A stretch of 64,000 nt of DNA from Diphasiastrum complanatum. Lineage: Eukaryota > Streptophyta > Lycopodiopsida > Lycopodiales > Lycopodiaceae. Shown piece by piece: positions 1 through 15,320 of the stretch. Made by a program: the position numbers and the translations under genes. The stretch lies in NCBI GenBank assembly GCA_029204225.1, contig CM055113.1:15771971-15835970 (forward strand), read 5' to 3'. Under the pieces are notes generated by a model. That model was not told the origin of the DNA and did not search any database. It worked only from the letters and a program-made list of their open reading frames with translations. The stretch's first letter is position 1; each line of letters starts with the position of its first letter.

Positions 1-3708
<3,708 letters not shown>

Positions 3709-4815
3709 AGAGGAGGTCCAGTGAGTGTGCGACACATGGAGTCCACACAATGGAGGGGTAGTCTGCCATAAGAAGCTCCCCCATACCACAGCAGTTGGAC
3801 GCATTGTCCGTCACAACCTTTCGTTGATCGTGTGATTAAGCAGTAAATGACCAAGCAACTAATAATAGAAGATTATACATGGACAACGCGCTGTGGCCCG
3901 ACCTCCTCTATCATTGTGCGAATGATGTTGTAAATGTACTTGGCCAAATGCACTCTCCTTGCCTCGGAGGCGTCGATGCTGCGCAAGAACATGGCACCGT
4001 AACAACTAGAAACAATCATGTTTATGAGTAAACGTCTGCGACAATCAGTCCTCCCATCAGCCATGATGGAACAGCCATATCTAATCCAAGCCTCATGCAG
4101 TGCGGCTAGTCTCTCTCTGACTGATGCAACCCGGTCCTGGAGCAAAGAGCCGCGTAGTGCGTCGACTGTGGGTGGTGTCTAGCCGGGCTCGCAGACTGCA
4201 ACTTTCGAGATAGCCTCTCGAAAGATGCAGGATGATGCCATGATAAAGGAGAGGTTCAGATCATAGAACATCTGTGCTATGGTCCTAGTGGCCTCTCTGT
4301 GCTGCCCTCTCTGAAAGATCCCGGCATGGACATCTGTCTGGTGCCTCGGGATGTGGATGGCTGGGAGGATGTGGATTTGGAGGTGGTGGCATAGGTGTAG
4401 GTGCGAAAGCGGAGGAAGCGGAGGATGTGGACGGGCCATGCAGATCTGACGGTGATGGCACAGGCGTATGTGTAGCAGTGGAGGCTATGGATCCATGGGG
4501 AGTATTGGCGGAGGGGATATGGGTGGCTATGGCGGAGGCGGTGGCGGTGGCGGGTGCAGATGCGACAGTGGGGGTGACAAGGTCGATGGCAGTGGGTGCA
4601 CCAATGGAAACAGAGTCTGTGGAATTAGCAGGGAAGGGGGATAGAGGTTAACGTGTAGCATGACAATGGAAAGGATACTAGAATGGTGGAAATCCTGAAC
4701 CTTCTGTTTGAGGAGGGTATAGGCAAGGTTGCACAGAATGGGCTCAACGGCTATTCGGTCGCGCGAGTTGGGTTTAACGGCCTGCCTCAGTTCGTTGAGG
4801 ACAAAGGTGGACCAA

Positions 4816-5421
4816 TTATATGGCACCACGGAGGGGGTTAGGAGATTCCAAATAGGATTCCGTGATTTGGCTCATGAGGTTAGATTGTATGTGCTCCTTG
4901 CTGAAGCTGGAAATGACTAGAAAGTTATTTATGAGATAGGCGGTGGATTGAATGATGGGGTTATTGATAGCCTCTATCAAATAACCATTGTTAGTCTTTA
5001 GCTGGGTGTCAGGACCGAGTGGAGTTAGAAACAGTTGGATGAAGGCAGGGGCACTACGATGAGAGGGTTTTTGGCGGATACTAGTAACAATCCCTATTGT
5101 TGCCAGTGAGTCAGTGTTGACATGCACAGGGTGCAGTCGGTCTTGGTATTGAATGTAGAATCGACTTTTCTTCTTGTCCCACATGGCATAGGCCATGAGA
5201 ATGAGTTGCATGTTAAGGACGACATAGAAAGTAAATGTCCATTGCTTGCAAGAGAGGTCCGGTTTCCTGGACCCATAGTGTGACCAAGGAGTCCGAAGGT
5301 AGTGGCCAGATTTGCATGTCAGTAGGCACGTCATTCCTGATGATGTCCTTGGGGCTAGTTTCGTCGAATGGACTGGATGGTTGGTTGCGAGGACTAGAAG
5401 CGGAAGCCATAATGTTAGCAA
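4816..5421 (-). mobile_element. Extra ORF behind gypsy integrase (left copy)
   Basis: Open sequence lies about 1.1 kb downstream of the integrase on the same strand. Two of its stretches match a second copy at 57350-57840. One is around AYAMWDKKKSRFYIQYQD (compare AFSMWKEEKSKFYITFQG in the other copy). The other is around NDVPTDMQIWPLPSDS (compare CDVPSATDIMILPSTS). Both end near a NNGYL/NDGYL motif. This shared block is the N-terminal domain of the extra protein; a Pro/Ala/Ser-rich stretch follows at about 4660-4450. I do not recognise the domain. Its position is where env-like or additional ORFs sit in some plant Ty3/gypsy elements. The copy is degraded. Confidence 0.55.
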
Positions 5422-6545
5422 ATTGGATTAAAAACTAGATGGAATGTGGTAGAAGACGGAGAAGAAAAAAATAGAAAAAGACTTTCAAAAAAGAAAAAAA
5501 GACGTAAAAACAGTGGAAAGGACTTGCAAAAACTGAAAGATGGATATCGCGTGAACAAGACTGGAAATGAGTGCGTTGAGTGTATGGAAGGTGGTGATGC
5601 TAGTGGATGGAAGTGTACGCAAAGTTTGGTCGCAATCAGAGAGCTTTGGATTTTTACAAAAAATCTCGACAGAGCTTTGTTGTGTGAAGTGCCAAATGAA
5701 TCGAATTTTCCCCTTATATAGAGAAAATTTAGAGTGCGTATTAGGAGAAGTGCACTTTAGTTCTTTACCAAAATCGGCAGGGACCTTCTTCACAAAATTA
5801 TAATACCTCGGAAAAGTCTACGAAGGTTCAGTAGGTGTTTTGGCTGCCTTGCAAAGGTTTTGCTAAGGTTCATCAACACTCTCTCAAGAAAGGAACTCTC
5901 GCCCCACTTTTCTATATATATGATTGTCAAGATCTGACTATGCAAATAGGTTAATTCCACTGTCCTGATTCCATTTTTGTTGTCTACAAAGGTTGGTTCT
6001 CAGATCTTGATGCTCTACAAAGGTTCCAAAGATTCTGCCTCTTTGAACCTTCGCATACACTCAAATTTGATGATTTTTCCATCAGTAACTCTTGTAGAGA
6101 TTTTTATAGATGTAATTGAGTTAGATTTAGTGACTAACAAGGCTACAAGAGTTAGTTTCCAAAGGATCTCAAAAAATCATGTAAAAAGTGTTCTTTTTCA
6201 GTGATTTTTGGTGATATCCTGAGATTCTCTGATCTATAACTCTTGCAGGCTGGTATACACTTGCATCCAGGCCAGATCTGACTATGGAGAGCCCTACAAG
6301 AGTTCTTATGGACATTTGGTAGCTGATCCATATGCTTAAGTGATTTTTACCTCTATTTTGAGGCTGATTGTTGTCATCGGATGATCTGCTGTCTTTTTTA
6401 TCCTATCTGGATCTGGATTTCACTTGGATCTTGTCGGATCTGATCAAATTTTGCTGAATCTTACTAGATCTAGCTTGATCTGACTAGATTTCACTAGATC
6501 TGGCTATGATGACCTTGAAGATGTGATCTATGTGTGGCCTTGATC
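5422..6545. other. Spacer between gypsy integrase and extra ORF
   Basis: No convincing coding sequence. The part at 6360-6510 is rich in GATCTG-type repeats, and 5830-6010 has recurring AAGGTT motifs. The equivalent spacer in the right copy (57850-58600) also has clustered CTTCG and GAAGGTT motifs. In this family such a spacer could hold splice signals, but none can be named with confidence. Confidence 0.5.
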
Positions 6546-6549
6546 TGCT

Positions 6550-7015
6550 TTACTCTGGTGGCCAATATTTGTGTAGTCGGCTATCGTTGATGGGCATGTT
6601 GAATGGCATCCCATCTAACTGTTCGAGGTTCACAGCGCCATGGCTCAGGATTTCCTTTACACAGTATGGGCCTTTGTCTGTGAACTTCAACTTTTTCTTG
6701 ATCGCCTTAGTTTTGTACATAAGAACCAGATCTCCAGCGTGAAGACCCTTCTTGTTTAGCCGACGATCATGCCATGCTTTGCGTCGTGCTTTCTCGGTTG
6801 TTAGTGCATGTAAGATGCGTGTCTCGCAAAGTTTGTGTAAGGTTTCATGGCACAGTTGTAGAGATTTGGATTCATCCAAACATTGTGTCACGACAACTCT
6901 TAATGACGGCACCAAAAACTCTGTTGGCATTACTGCATTCTGACCATAAACCAGTTGGAATGGTGTGTGTCGATACTTCTCTTATACGCTATCCTGAATG
7001 TCCAAAGAGCAGTGT
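6550..7015 (-). mobile_element. Ty3/gypsy integrase, C-terminal part (left copy)
   Basis: The frame at 6930-6550 begins MPTEFLVPSLRVV and runs through KAWHDRRLNKKGLHAGDLV to KYWPPE. The preceding bases to about 7015 encode TPFQLVYGQNAV-type sequence. These are the standard end of a plant Ty3/gypsy integrase: the last part of the catalytic core, then the GPY/F-like block seen as DKGPYCVKEIL. The same protein is longer at 58600-59412. Confidence 0.85.
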
Positions 7016-7589
7016 GTAATTTGGTTCCAAGCGGATTGACTTTAAGGAGTCCAACACTTTCTTTTTTTCTTTTTTGTTCACATAGTTGGATTCATCCTTG
7101 TTGTCTATCTTGGGAACTGTGTTGATATTCGTTTCATGATTACGAATATCAATATCCACCATGGTTATTGCTTCTTTTGGTAGATCGCTCCATCGGATCA
7201 CCAGACTATAGCATTGTTTCATCTGGTTCTTCTTAGTCATTGGCGCCTTTGCTGGATCTATCTTGGAAACTTTCACCATTGGCAACCTTTGAGGTAGTTG
7301 AGTTGGTAGTTTTCTCATTCCATAGCGATCTGGGTCCATATGTTGCAGGACCTGTTCATTAGTCAGCTCTATCTCCTTATTGTAGTTAAAAACATGTTGC
7401 GAGAGGACTAAATTCTTGTCCACAGGGTCCGCAATAGTTTTTGCAGACAACCATGTTACATTGATCATATTCACCCCAAAAGTAATTGGTGTGTCCATGG
7501 TATAGCACTTGGGTGAAGATGTGCTGGGTTCTGAATGGATCTGAATCAGTTTGACAAGCATGCCCAGCCATACAGTCAACTGTCGCCAA
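6989..7589 (-). mobile_element. Gypsy polyprotein linker between protease and integrase pieces
   Basis: Open minus-strand sequence with ITFGVNMINVTWLSAKTI near its upstream end and a lysine-rich tail. It has no recognised domain. A diverged copy lies at 50990-51500 on the same strand (ITFGVNMINVAWLLAKTI), so it belongs to the element family and is not chance coding sequence. Confidence 0.5.
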
Positions 7590-7598
7590 TGCGTCCGT

Positions 7599-8213
7599 TC
7601 ATCTCATGATATCCATTTCAAAGTCGTAGTGACCTCCCTTGGCTTGCCTTGGACGATGAATTTTGTGATCGGTGGTGGATGATCCATCATCAACTTCTGG
7701 TGTAATTGGTTTCACCGCCCATGTGGTTGGGTCAACCTTTACAACCTGCTCTCTATTTTCAAAGGTAAGCTTTCTGGTTCCCCAGTTGTGAACCACTTGT
7801 GCGATCCTCAAACAAGGTCTTCCTAGTAAAACGCGGTAGGTAGAAGGGGACTCTAGTATGTCCATCACCACGAAGGTGATTACGAACTGCATTCTTACTA
7901 TTTTTATTGGAATGTCATCAACTACACCCTTTGGTTTTACACAGGATTGATCTGCTAGTTTGATGGCAAATTTCACTGGTTTCAATCCTTGTAAATCCCA
8001 TTTTTGATACAAGGTAGTGGAGATCAAATTTACACCTGATTTTCCATCTACCATTGTTGCTTCGTCCTTGAATCTCTTGTGCTTAATTGGCAGGGTGATG
8101 TTGTACTCTTCACTTTCCCACACTGTCCCTATATGGAGGACGTTGCTTGTTCCTTCATAGCCCGCACAATATAAGGACTCCTTTGGGTTGGTTCCAACTC
8201 TAAATTGAGCCAA
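7599..8213 (-). mobile_element. Retropepsin-like domain of the gypsy element
   Basis: The 204-residue open frame has VDGKSGVNLISTTLYQKW, aligning with the active-site loop and following strand of gypsy retropepsins. Further on it has VLLGRPCLRIAQVV, matching the conserved (I/L)LGRPWL block near the domain end. It sits between Gag and the linker sequence, as expected for gag-pro-pol order. Confidence 0.65.
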
Positions 8214-8544
8214 TCTGTCAGAATGCTTTTTGCTTGTGGCACCATTTGCGAGCGTTCCCCAAAGGATATGTCCATGCAGCTAGCTAGCAAACTTGCGAGC
8301 ACTCCCGATTGTGGAACCTCAGGCTCACCCATATGAAATGGTACCTCATGATCATGTAAACAATCATTTTGATCTGTTCAGAACGACTGGTGGTGCTGGT
8401 ACTTATGATGGTAGAGGTGTTGTTGATTGTTCCTTTGTTCATGCTGCTTTCTCTGCCTAAGCATCCTGTATCCAATGGCATATCTTATGGTATTGCCTTC
8501 CTTCTTTCCTCACATTAGGATAGGGTCCTGCTGTTGTGGGTTGA

Positions 8545-9260
8545 TCATCGGCCATTGATATTGATGATGTTGGTGATGGGGTCACTCTTGTATTCGTTAA
8601 TCGCTGGATCGACAAATGTCTCTTGTGGACCGTACCACTGCTGCTGCCTAGGTTGGGGTGGTGGTCCTTGCTCTACTGCGGTCAGATTTACATGAGCCAC
8701 TTGATTCTTAGCTGGCCCTGGTGGTGCAGATAGTGCCATGCGCTGCTGATTCATTGGTGTTCCATAGCAAGGTGTCGCATTCGGTGCCCCCTGATGATAT
8801 GGATAAGAGGTCTGACAATGATTTTTTTTTTGTTGTATGATCATGGGGTTGAATGGACAAAATGTCATTTTATGCGATGAAGCATTGCATAGGTGGCAGT
8901 GTCGTTGTGCCAGCTTGAGGTTTTGCTTCAACACTGGACACTCATTTGCTATATGGTTCTGGGTGCAAACAAGACACCATACGGTCTCTCGTCGGGGATA
9001 TTGTAGCTAGTTTTATTCCGGTGGATTTGAAGTTGGTGCTACAGCTCCTTGCAAGGCCTTTAGTTTTTGATCAAATTGTGCCGCTAGTTGTTCCATCTGC
9101 TGCTTGTATAACTTCATTATTTGCTCCATCAACAGATCTGTTGGTATATTGGATGCATTGGATGATGATGCTATCGAGGGAGTCAGATCATGGGTGGTCG
9201 AGTATGATTCATCGTCTGAACCCTTGTCTTCTTCTCTGATGGCATCTTCCACTGCTTCCT
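8545..9260 (-). mobile_element. Gag region with two CCHC zinc knuckles (gypsy, left copy)
   Basis: Two CX2CX4HX4C knuckles follow one another on the minus strand: CLVCTQNHIANEC (about 8980-8940) and CHLCNASSHKMTFC (about 8910-8870). Upstream, 9252-9013 encodes a coiled stretch (LLMEQIMKLYKQQMEQLAAQFDQKLKAL). Downstream is a Pro/Gln-rich tail. Two knuckles plus neighbouring protease identify a Ty3/gypsy Gag. Confidence 0.75.
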
Positions 9261-9368
9261 ACAATGTAGCCAACTGCTCTCGTCTTTTAAGTTCTCTTCT
9301 GATACTTCATAGTAACCTTGCGAGGAACCGAGGAACCACATATTGACCGCATGATCAGGAGTTAGGGC

Positions 9369-10021
9369 TGTGAAAAAAGTGGATCTTGAATGGATCCAAA
9401 CTCCCAAAATACTTGGCTAAGATCTTTGCACAACAAGCTACAAAAGCTAGAAATGGCAAAGCATCCCAATGCTACCTTTGATACACATGAACTTGACAAA
9501 GCATTCAAGAGACAAAAGAAACTAATAAAAGGTACTGATGGCAGCCAAAAACAACAGCATACCAGCCCTAGAACAGCATCCTACCACTTCTGGAAACCTC
9601 TTAAGATCATACACAAAAGCTTGAAGACAATACACAAAGCAATGCTCTCAATGGAGGAAGAAACTGTGGCAATGATCTATTGATCTCTCTCAACAATACA
9701 ATAAGTTTCTCCAACCTGTTCTCCACGAATTTCAGCCTAATATAGGTGAGAGAGATGACTCTCTCTCCTCTCTCTAGAACTTAGGACCCAAATTTAGGAC
9801 ACCAGTAGCCTAAAATAGCCAATTTTGGCCTATATGTCCAAATAACATGATTTTGGTGTCATTGTGAAGGTCCTGAAGTTTGAGACTTCTTCAACATGAA
9901 ATATACTAAAATAAAAGTATCTAGGCTTCTTTCACACGTGTGAAATGCTAGATCCAAAACTATGTACAAAAATTGCCAATTTAGGCCTCAAACTAGCTAG
10001 GAAATGTTGACAATTTTCATA
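9369..10021 (-). repeat. 3' LTR of the A-type relic
   Basis: 653 bases bounded by TATGAAAA (at 10021) and TTTTCACA (at 9369). It has the U3-type block GTTTGAGGCC also found in B and an exact TTCACACGTGTGAA palindrome at 9931-9944. The 97-residue plus-strand frame at 9390-9683 is only antisense to this LTR. Confidence 0.8.
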
Positions 10022-10830
10022 CTCCCTCTTCAACTTAACTTGCTAGTTTTACAACACTACTTTGCTCAAACCTAAGAATGATCTCCATCATGATAATAGA
10101 TCTCTTCTCAAGTGTTCTAATATTACAATATGAAGTCAACATAATTGATATAGATAATAGTGTCCATATAGGAAGCTTCACTATTTCTTACATCAATTTT
10201 ACATAGAATGGTGAACAGGATACATGTAAAGAACATAGAATAATAATGAAAGGATTCCTCCATGTATCCACCTTTGAATTCTCTGTAAAATAGCAGCAAA
10301 CAAGTTGTAAGTGAAAGTAACCAACAAGTGTTTGCATGCCTCCTCCACATTCCACTATGCCCACAGTGAATGCACCATGTATCTCCATGAATGAACCTCC
10401 GTCACCACTTTGCCTTTGTAGATCTCCAATCTATGAAAGCCCTTGAGTGAATGAATGCCAAAATGATGTGTTCTCTACTCCATTTGAATGAGCAAAACCT
10501 GAACTTGAAATACTTGAAGTATCTCCACAAGAACCCTTGATCCTACATTGTCAACAATTTGCCAATCTGCCAACACTAGGATGCTAGATCTTAAACTTTG
10601 CTCAAAAGTAAACATATTGACCACTTCAATATCTTTCAAGATTTGAATGAATGCATGTATTTGATCATAAGAACCATCAATGATAACTATTCCATCTCCA
10701 AGATCCAAAGGATGCAAAACTATGGAACTAGTTTCATTGAATTTTGACAATTCCAACACATTGACATGACAATGTTCATACATGAGATTAAACAAATAAG
10801 GTAGAGTAAAAGGACGAGATTAAACAAATA
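9369..10830 (-). mobile_element. Truncated A-type Copia relic (3' end and 3' LTR)
   Basis: Minus strand. The LTR at 10021-9369 begins TATGAAAATTGTCAACATTTCC, like the A and B LTRs, and ends in TTTTTTCACA. Upstream, 10795-10475 encodes LMYEHCHVNVLELSKFNET and SIVLHPLDLGDGIVII. This matches the unusual C-terminal part of element A's 1025-residue protein, not Copia pol. It is therefore an older member of the pol-less A family. The 5' part is absent: at about 10830 it meets an unrelated LTR-element leader. It has a few breaks and is clearly older than A. Confidence 0.8.
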
Positions 10831-11450
10831 AGGTAGTTCACTCCTTAATCTATGGTTTTTGGCAATCTTTCACTCTCAACTTTAATGCACGCCCAAAGTA
10901 TCTGAGAATCAGCTTTAATGTACTGTAATAAAGATTCAAATCATCTATATGATTGATCTATACCAAGAACAAATCAAAGGAATAGAAACAATGCATTAGA
11001 AAGCTTGAAAAATGCACTAGATTGACTAGTTTTGGGTGTATGAGACATTAGATCCACCAAAACTGAATTTTATTCCTCATAACAGGTTCTGTACGGCCTC
11101 ACACATGTGGGAAGTACACCTGAAGCCCACACAAATATTTGGTACAAATATAATGATTCTATCTATCTATTCAAACTCGCTACCTCAAGATTAGCTAGTT
11201 TCCAAAAATCTTGCTAGTTTGGGTGTATGAGTAAGATATAGCATCAAACTGAAAAATATAGCTCCAAAACTGGTACTGTACGGCCTCACACGTGTGAACA
11301 GTAACCTTGCATCCCACAACCAAGTTTGATGCACAAATATCAAGGCTAACTAACTCTTCAAACTCGCCCACTCAAGATTAGTGAGTTTTCTCAAAAAAAA
11401 CTTGCCAATCTGGGTGTTGTTTAGATCAATGCTTTAATCTCTTGTACTTG

Positions 11451-11462
11451 GCTCTGATACCA
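11451..11462 (-). other. Primer-binding site of element E
   Basis: The reverse complement is TGGTATCAGAGC, the initiator-tRNA-Met type primer site usual in plant Copia elements. It lies immediately inside the LTR end. Confidence 0.8.
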
Positions 11463-12327
11463 TGTGAAATTTCAGAGAAATAAATACCAAGAATGGATCC
11501 AGATCAGATCCTCAAGAGGTGTTCGAAGCTAGATTACATGATCTACTAATCAACCAATGATTAGATCTAGAATTAGATCAATTCCCCATCAAAAATCTAG
11601 CAAGAACAACAAGCAAATGATTAAACTTGAGACCTAATGCCTTCACACGTGTGAATAACAGTACCTGTACGGACTTACAGCAGAGAGTGAAGTACACAAG
11701 TGTTAGAAAGCAATAGAACCATAAAATCACAACACAAATATGAGAATACTCAAGATATGCCTCCAAAACCAAGATCTTGCCTCATTGATTTCTCAAAGTG
11801 GATCCATCATGGATTAAATACAAAAATCATCATACTCCCTCTCTAAGCCACTTCCAGCACGTGTGAGATAGGTCATAGTGCTTATCCATATCCACTTTGG
11901 CTAAGATTCCATTAATTTGCCACATCATCATTGGTGGCTAGTGTTGACCTTCTAGATTTCTACAAATTAGGAGATAGGTCCTACAATCTAGGAGATTTGA
12001 CTTTTGACTTCTATGAAAGCTATATACAATGGATCTGAACTTTCTATATGATATTTCACACGTGGGAGACCACTCCTACCCATGTGATATAGCATTTTCT
12101 ACCACTAGAATGGTGCCAAGTGTCATAATACTACTAAACTAGTTTTTGGCCAATTTAGCCACTAGTTTCCAAATTAAATGATATCTACAACCTTTATGAT
12201 CTATCTAAATGACTTAGGCATAGATTTCACACGTGAGAATAGGCTCCACACATGTCTAATGATGATAGGTACAAGTCATTATGGTATTTACAAGATTTAA
12301 CCAAGTTAGCTTTTGCCAATTTTAACA
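11463..12327 (-). repeat. 5' LTR of element E
   Basis: TG...CA boundaries, with the primer site directly adjacent at the inner end. It contains several CACGTG palindromes (11642-11655, near 11858, 12059 and 12230) in the TTCACACGTGTGAA context also found in the LTRs of A and the A-type relic. Confidence 0.7.
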
Positions 12328-12332
12328 AACGA

Positions 12333-12880
12333 TGCGATCCACATCCTCATCAGGATCTTGTAGGTCTAAGGGGATTGTTTTAGCGGGTCCTTCAAAGGGG
12401 TGGGAACTTTGTGTGGGTTCCCGATGTGGCTCTTCAATACTACACCGCCCACTCTCACTCAAGCTTCTTCTGCTAGCCATACTCACGATTTCTGACATGG
12501 TATCAGAGTGGGCAGTTCAGTAATCTGCATTTCTACTACGGATTATCAGTCTTGTTTCTATGAAGACTAACAAGCGCGTAGCCATCAGTATTTTGATTTT
12601 GTTGTTTCTACGAACGATCTCGCTCAAACCAAAATGGATCCGTCTTCTACTTCATCTCTGATTGACAAAGTCGACAGAGATAACTACCATCTCTAGAAGT
12701 TCAAGATGAAGATCATACTACCAGCCAAAGAATTGTGGGACATCTTGATGGCACAGAACTCAAACTAGAAGGTGATGCAGCCATCATCACCAAATGGAAA
12801 CTGAGAGATAGCCAGGCATTTGCCATGATTACTCTCAATATCAAAGATACTCAAATCGGCCATATACGTACTGCTAAGCA
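12333..12880 (+). mobile_element. Copia fragment: LTR end, primer site, start of gag
   Basis: Plus strand. TGGTATCAGAGT at 12498-12509 is a primer site, and the bases before it look like an LTR end (about 165 bases remain). From about 12633 the sequence encodes MDPSSTSSLIDKVDRDNYHL-type residues, the standard opening of a plant Copia Gag. It fades near 12880. On the low side it is cut by element E. It is degraded. Confidence 0.65.
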
Positions 12881-13200
12881 CTTAAAAATAAAACTAAACA
12901 TCTAACTTGTCATGGTAAACTCACACACAATTTGATATCCAAATTGGTAAATCTATAATATACTTCAAATTGGAAAATCACTATAACTTTGTATTTCAAT
13001 TATACTTCAAAAACTTTGTATACATGTATTTCAATTTCAAAGAAGGTTTCCCATTATTTTTCTCTTGTCGAACTGCGTAATGCCTTCTTTGATTTCTAAG
13101 TTTTCATCAATCTCATAGTCTATAGCCACACAATCTCGACGATAGCCAAGGCCTTCCATCTCTTCTTCTCTCCTGAAACATCTACCCCCCATGCAGGCAT
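12881..13200. other. AT-rich DNA, nothing recognised
   Basis: No open frame, repeat or element end could be supported here, between the Copia fragment and the tandem repeat. Confidence 0.5.
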
Positions 13201-13599
13201 CTCCTCTATGTAATCAGCACTTCCTATTCTCTTTATTATTTTGTGATTAAAATACATGTACACAAGCTTTTCAACCCTATCACTCAACAGTCGATTTCAC
13301 AACGTGTTGTATACATACTTGTAGGTAGTCCAGCTCCTCTATGTAATCAGCACTTCCTATTCTCTTTATTATTTTGTGATTAAAATACATGTACACAAGT
13401 TTTTCACCCCTATCACTCAACAGTCGATTTCACAACGTGTTGTATACATACTTGTAGGTAGTCCAGCTCCTCTATGTAATTAGCACTTCCTATTCTCTTT
13501 ATTATTTTGTGATTAAAATACATGTACACAAGTTTTTCAACCCTATCACTCAACAGTCGATTTCGCAACGTGTTGTGTACATACTTGTAGGTAGTCCAG
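13201..13599. repeat. 133-bp tandem repeat, three copies
   Basis: CTCCTCTATGTAATCAGCAC recurs at 13201, 13334 and 13467 with exact 133-base spacing; a fourth partial start is at 13600. The copies are nearly identical. On the minus strand the unit encodes the end of a hAT dimerisation domain (YKYVHNTLRNRLL and VEKLVYMYFNHKII). So the 3' end of that transposase gene has been tandemly amplified. 133 is not a multiple of three, so successive units fall in different frames. Confidence 0.92.
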
Positions 13600-15320
13600 C
13601 TCCTTTCTGAACTGGAGTTCACTGTACATTGCGCTAGTAACTTCATAGCGATCGACATGAGCACATGAGTAGATTTTCCATTCAATATCCACCATTTCCA
13701 AGCAGGCATAGTCCTTGACAAATTCTGCACAAAAGAAGAACTAAAACTACCTTCCTTCTCTTTGTACTGGTGTAAGTTCCCTAACTGCTTCCGTTGCAGT
13801 GTTCTCATTGCTATAAAAAGAATTGACCACGTCATAGAAATCACTTATGACTTCCTTGTCAAGATCCCCTAAAGATTGATTCCAATATTCAGGGTCCAAC
13901 AAAAAAGCCATACTGTCAAGAGGTGTATGTGCCATCGCCCATCGTGCTGAAGGTACTTGCTCAATGTTTCCCGCTTTGTTTCTCGCTTTGTCTTGTTGAA
14001 AGGTGGTCTCCACTGCTTGACCACAGACTGTGGTAACTCACGTGGATCATTTAGGCTCTCTTATATATTCCACCAGGCGATCCACACTTTTTCGATGTTT
14101 GGTAGATTTGAGTCCAATTGACGCACACCATACATTACTAACATCATGACATGATAAGTGTCACATACTCCGTCCCAAAAAACAAGAGTCTGCAAGCTTT
14201 GTACGCAAAGCCTCAACTTTCAATTTCACTCTCATCACTTGAACCTCCTCCCAACTAGAGAACAATGTACAGACAAAAGTCTCCATGATTTTGTTTTTAT
14301 TTCGGAGTAGTGATTCAAGTGTGTAAAAGTGTGTGCAAAATCTCGTTTCAGCAGATAGTTTCAGTATACATACCATGCATTGTCGAAAAATGTCAACAAC
14401 TCTTTGACATTTCATTGCAAACTTGACAATTTTTTGACAATCGTCTATAATGGTTTTGAATCATTGGGTATCCTCGTTTTTGTACCAATCGTGCAACACA
14501 AGATTCAAGCTATGTGTGGTGCACCCCGAGCTATGTGTGTGTGAATAACGAGCCTCCAATATTCTATCAATAGCTCGACAATTCTTAGCATTGTCCATCA
14601 CCACCTGGACAACGTTAGGTGACCCAATCTCATCTATGACATCAGTCAAGTTTGCTAGTTTGCTATGTAAGTGCCAGTTTTGATTTCACCGGAACTATCC
14701 ACAGCCATTCGTCATGACTAACCATGTACAATGACAAACCAGTGAAAAAGACAGCTTCAGCTAAAGCGAGTTGCACATCGTCCAGAAGAGGTACACAAAA
14801 ACTCTCTTGTAAAGTTTGCTGTTAACTTTTGCTATTGGGAATCGAACTTGGAGATGGATGCTGAGATGATGCACCCACATCACTTCGATTACTTCCCTCG
14901 TTTAATGAGAAGGTATTTAGGGTTGGATCTTCATCAAGATCTGTCAAGTCAACCATGTTGTGACTATGACCAATACTAATTGATGACCGACCTCTTTTTT
15001 TTGCTATTTTTTCATTTATTATAGCTCTCAATCTCTTGGAAGCTTCTTGGGCCGAATGACTAATACATCTCGCGATTGATGATTTGCTACTCCCACCCAA
15101 AAGATGTTCTCTAATTCTAGGAGTGCACCAGAATTTTGCAAGTGGCAAAAGTTACATTACCAATCCATATATTTGCCAAGATTTTTGACAAATTGCAATT
15201 CAGAACCAAGTGACTTCCTAGGAAGTTTCTTCTTGGGTTGCACCGATGTTCCCCTAGATGTCGATGGCACATCAGTAGCGATCTGCGATGTATTAGGCTG
15301 GGGCGTTGAATCACTCATGA
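13413..15320 (-). pseudogene. Second hAT transposase relic (BED finger to dimerisation domain)
   Basis: Minus strand, with recognisable parts in order. The start is near 15317 (MSDSTPQPNTS). A BED-like finger region at about 15180-15080 has CNFC spacing followed by RIREHLLGG. A Ser-rich linker follows. 14649-14461 has VVQVVMDNAKNC and CTTHSLNLVLHDW (second catalytic Asp block). 14415-14161 has ETRFCTHFYTLESLL. 14013-13747 has AFLLDPEYWN, and 13700-13560 the dimerisation block with SSERSWTTYKYVH. At least one in-frame stop (TAA directly after the KYMDW codons) and several frame breaks show it is dead. It is unlike the hAT relic of the inverted repeat in sequence. Confidence 0.85.

Larger units (their letters stand above)
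4660..9368 (-). mobile_element. Degraded Ty3/gypsy element with an extra ORF after pol (left copy)
   Basis: Minus-strand order: Gag with two zinc knuckles, retropepsin-like domain, integrase C-terminal part, spacer of about 1.1 kb, extra ORF. No reverse transcriptase was found between protease and integrase, and no LTR was identified at either end. It abuts the hAT relic on the low side and an A-type Copia 3' LTR on the high side. The integrase type recalls plant Athila/Tat-like elements, where additional ORFs behind pol are known; that placement is inference. It is clearly old and broken in several places. Confidence 0.75.
10831..12327 (-). mobile_element. 5' end of a separate Copia-type element (E): LTR, primer site and leader
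   Basis: Minus strand. An LTR runs from 12327 to 11463 (865 bases, TGTTAAAATTGG to GAAATTTCACA), then the primer site, then a leader down to about 10831. No coding region follows, because the A-type relic begins there. The leader has a direct duplication of roughly 190 bases (compare 11031-11215 and 11219-11400), each unit holding a CTGTACGGCCTCACAC block. No second LTR was found in the window, so its own insertion limits are unknown. Confidence 0.7.

Noticed and set aside
9390-9683. A 97-codon plus-strand frame
   Set aside because: Antisense to the 3' LTR of the A-type relic.
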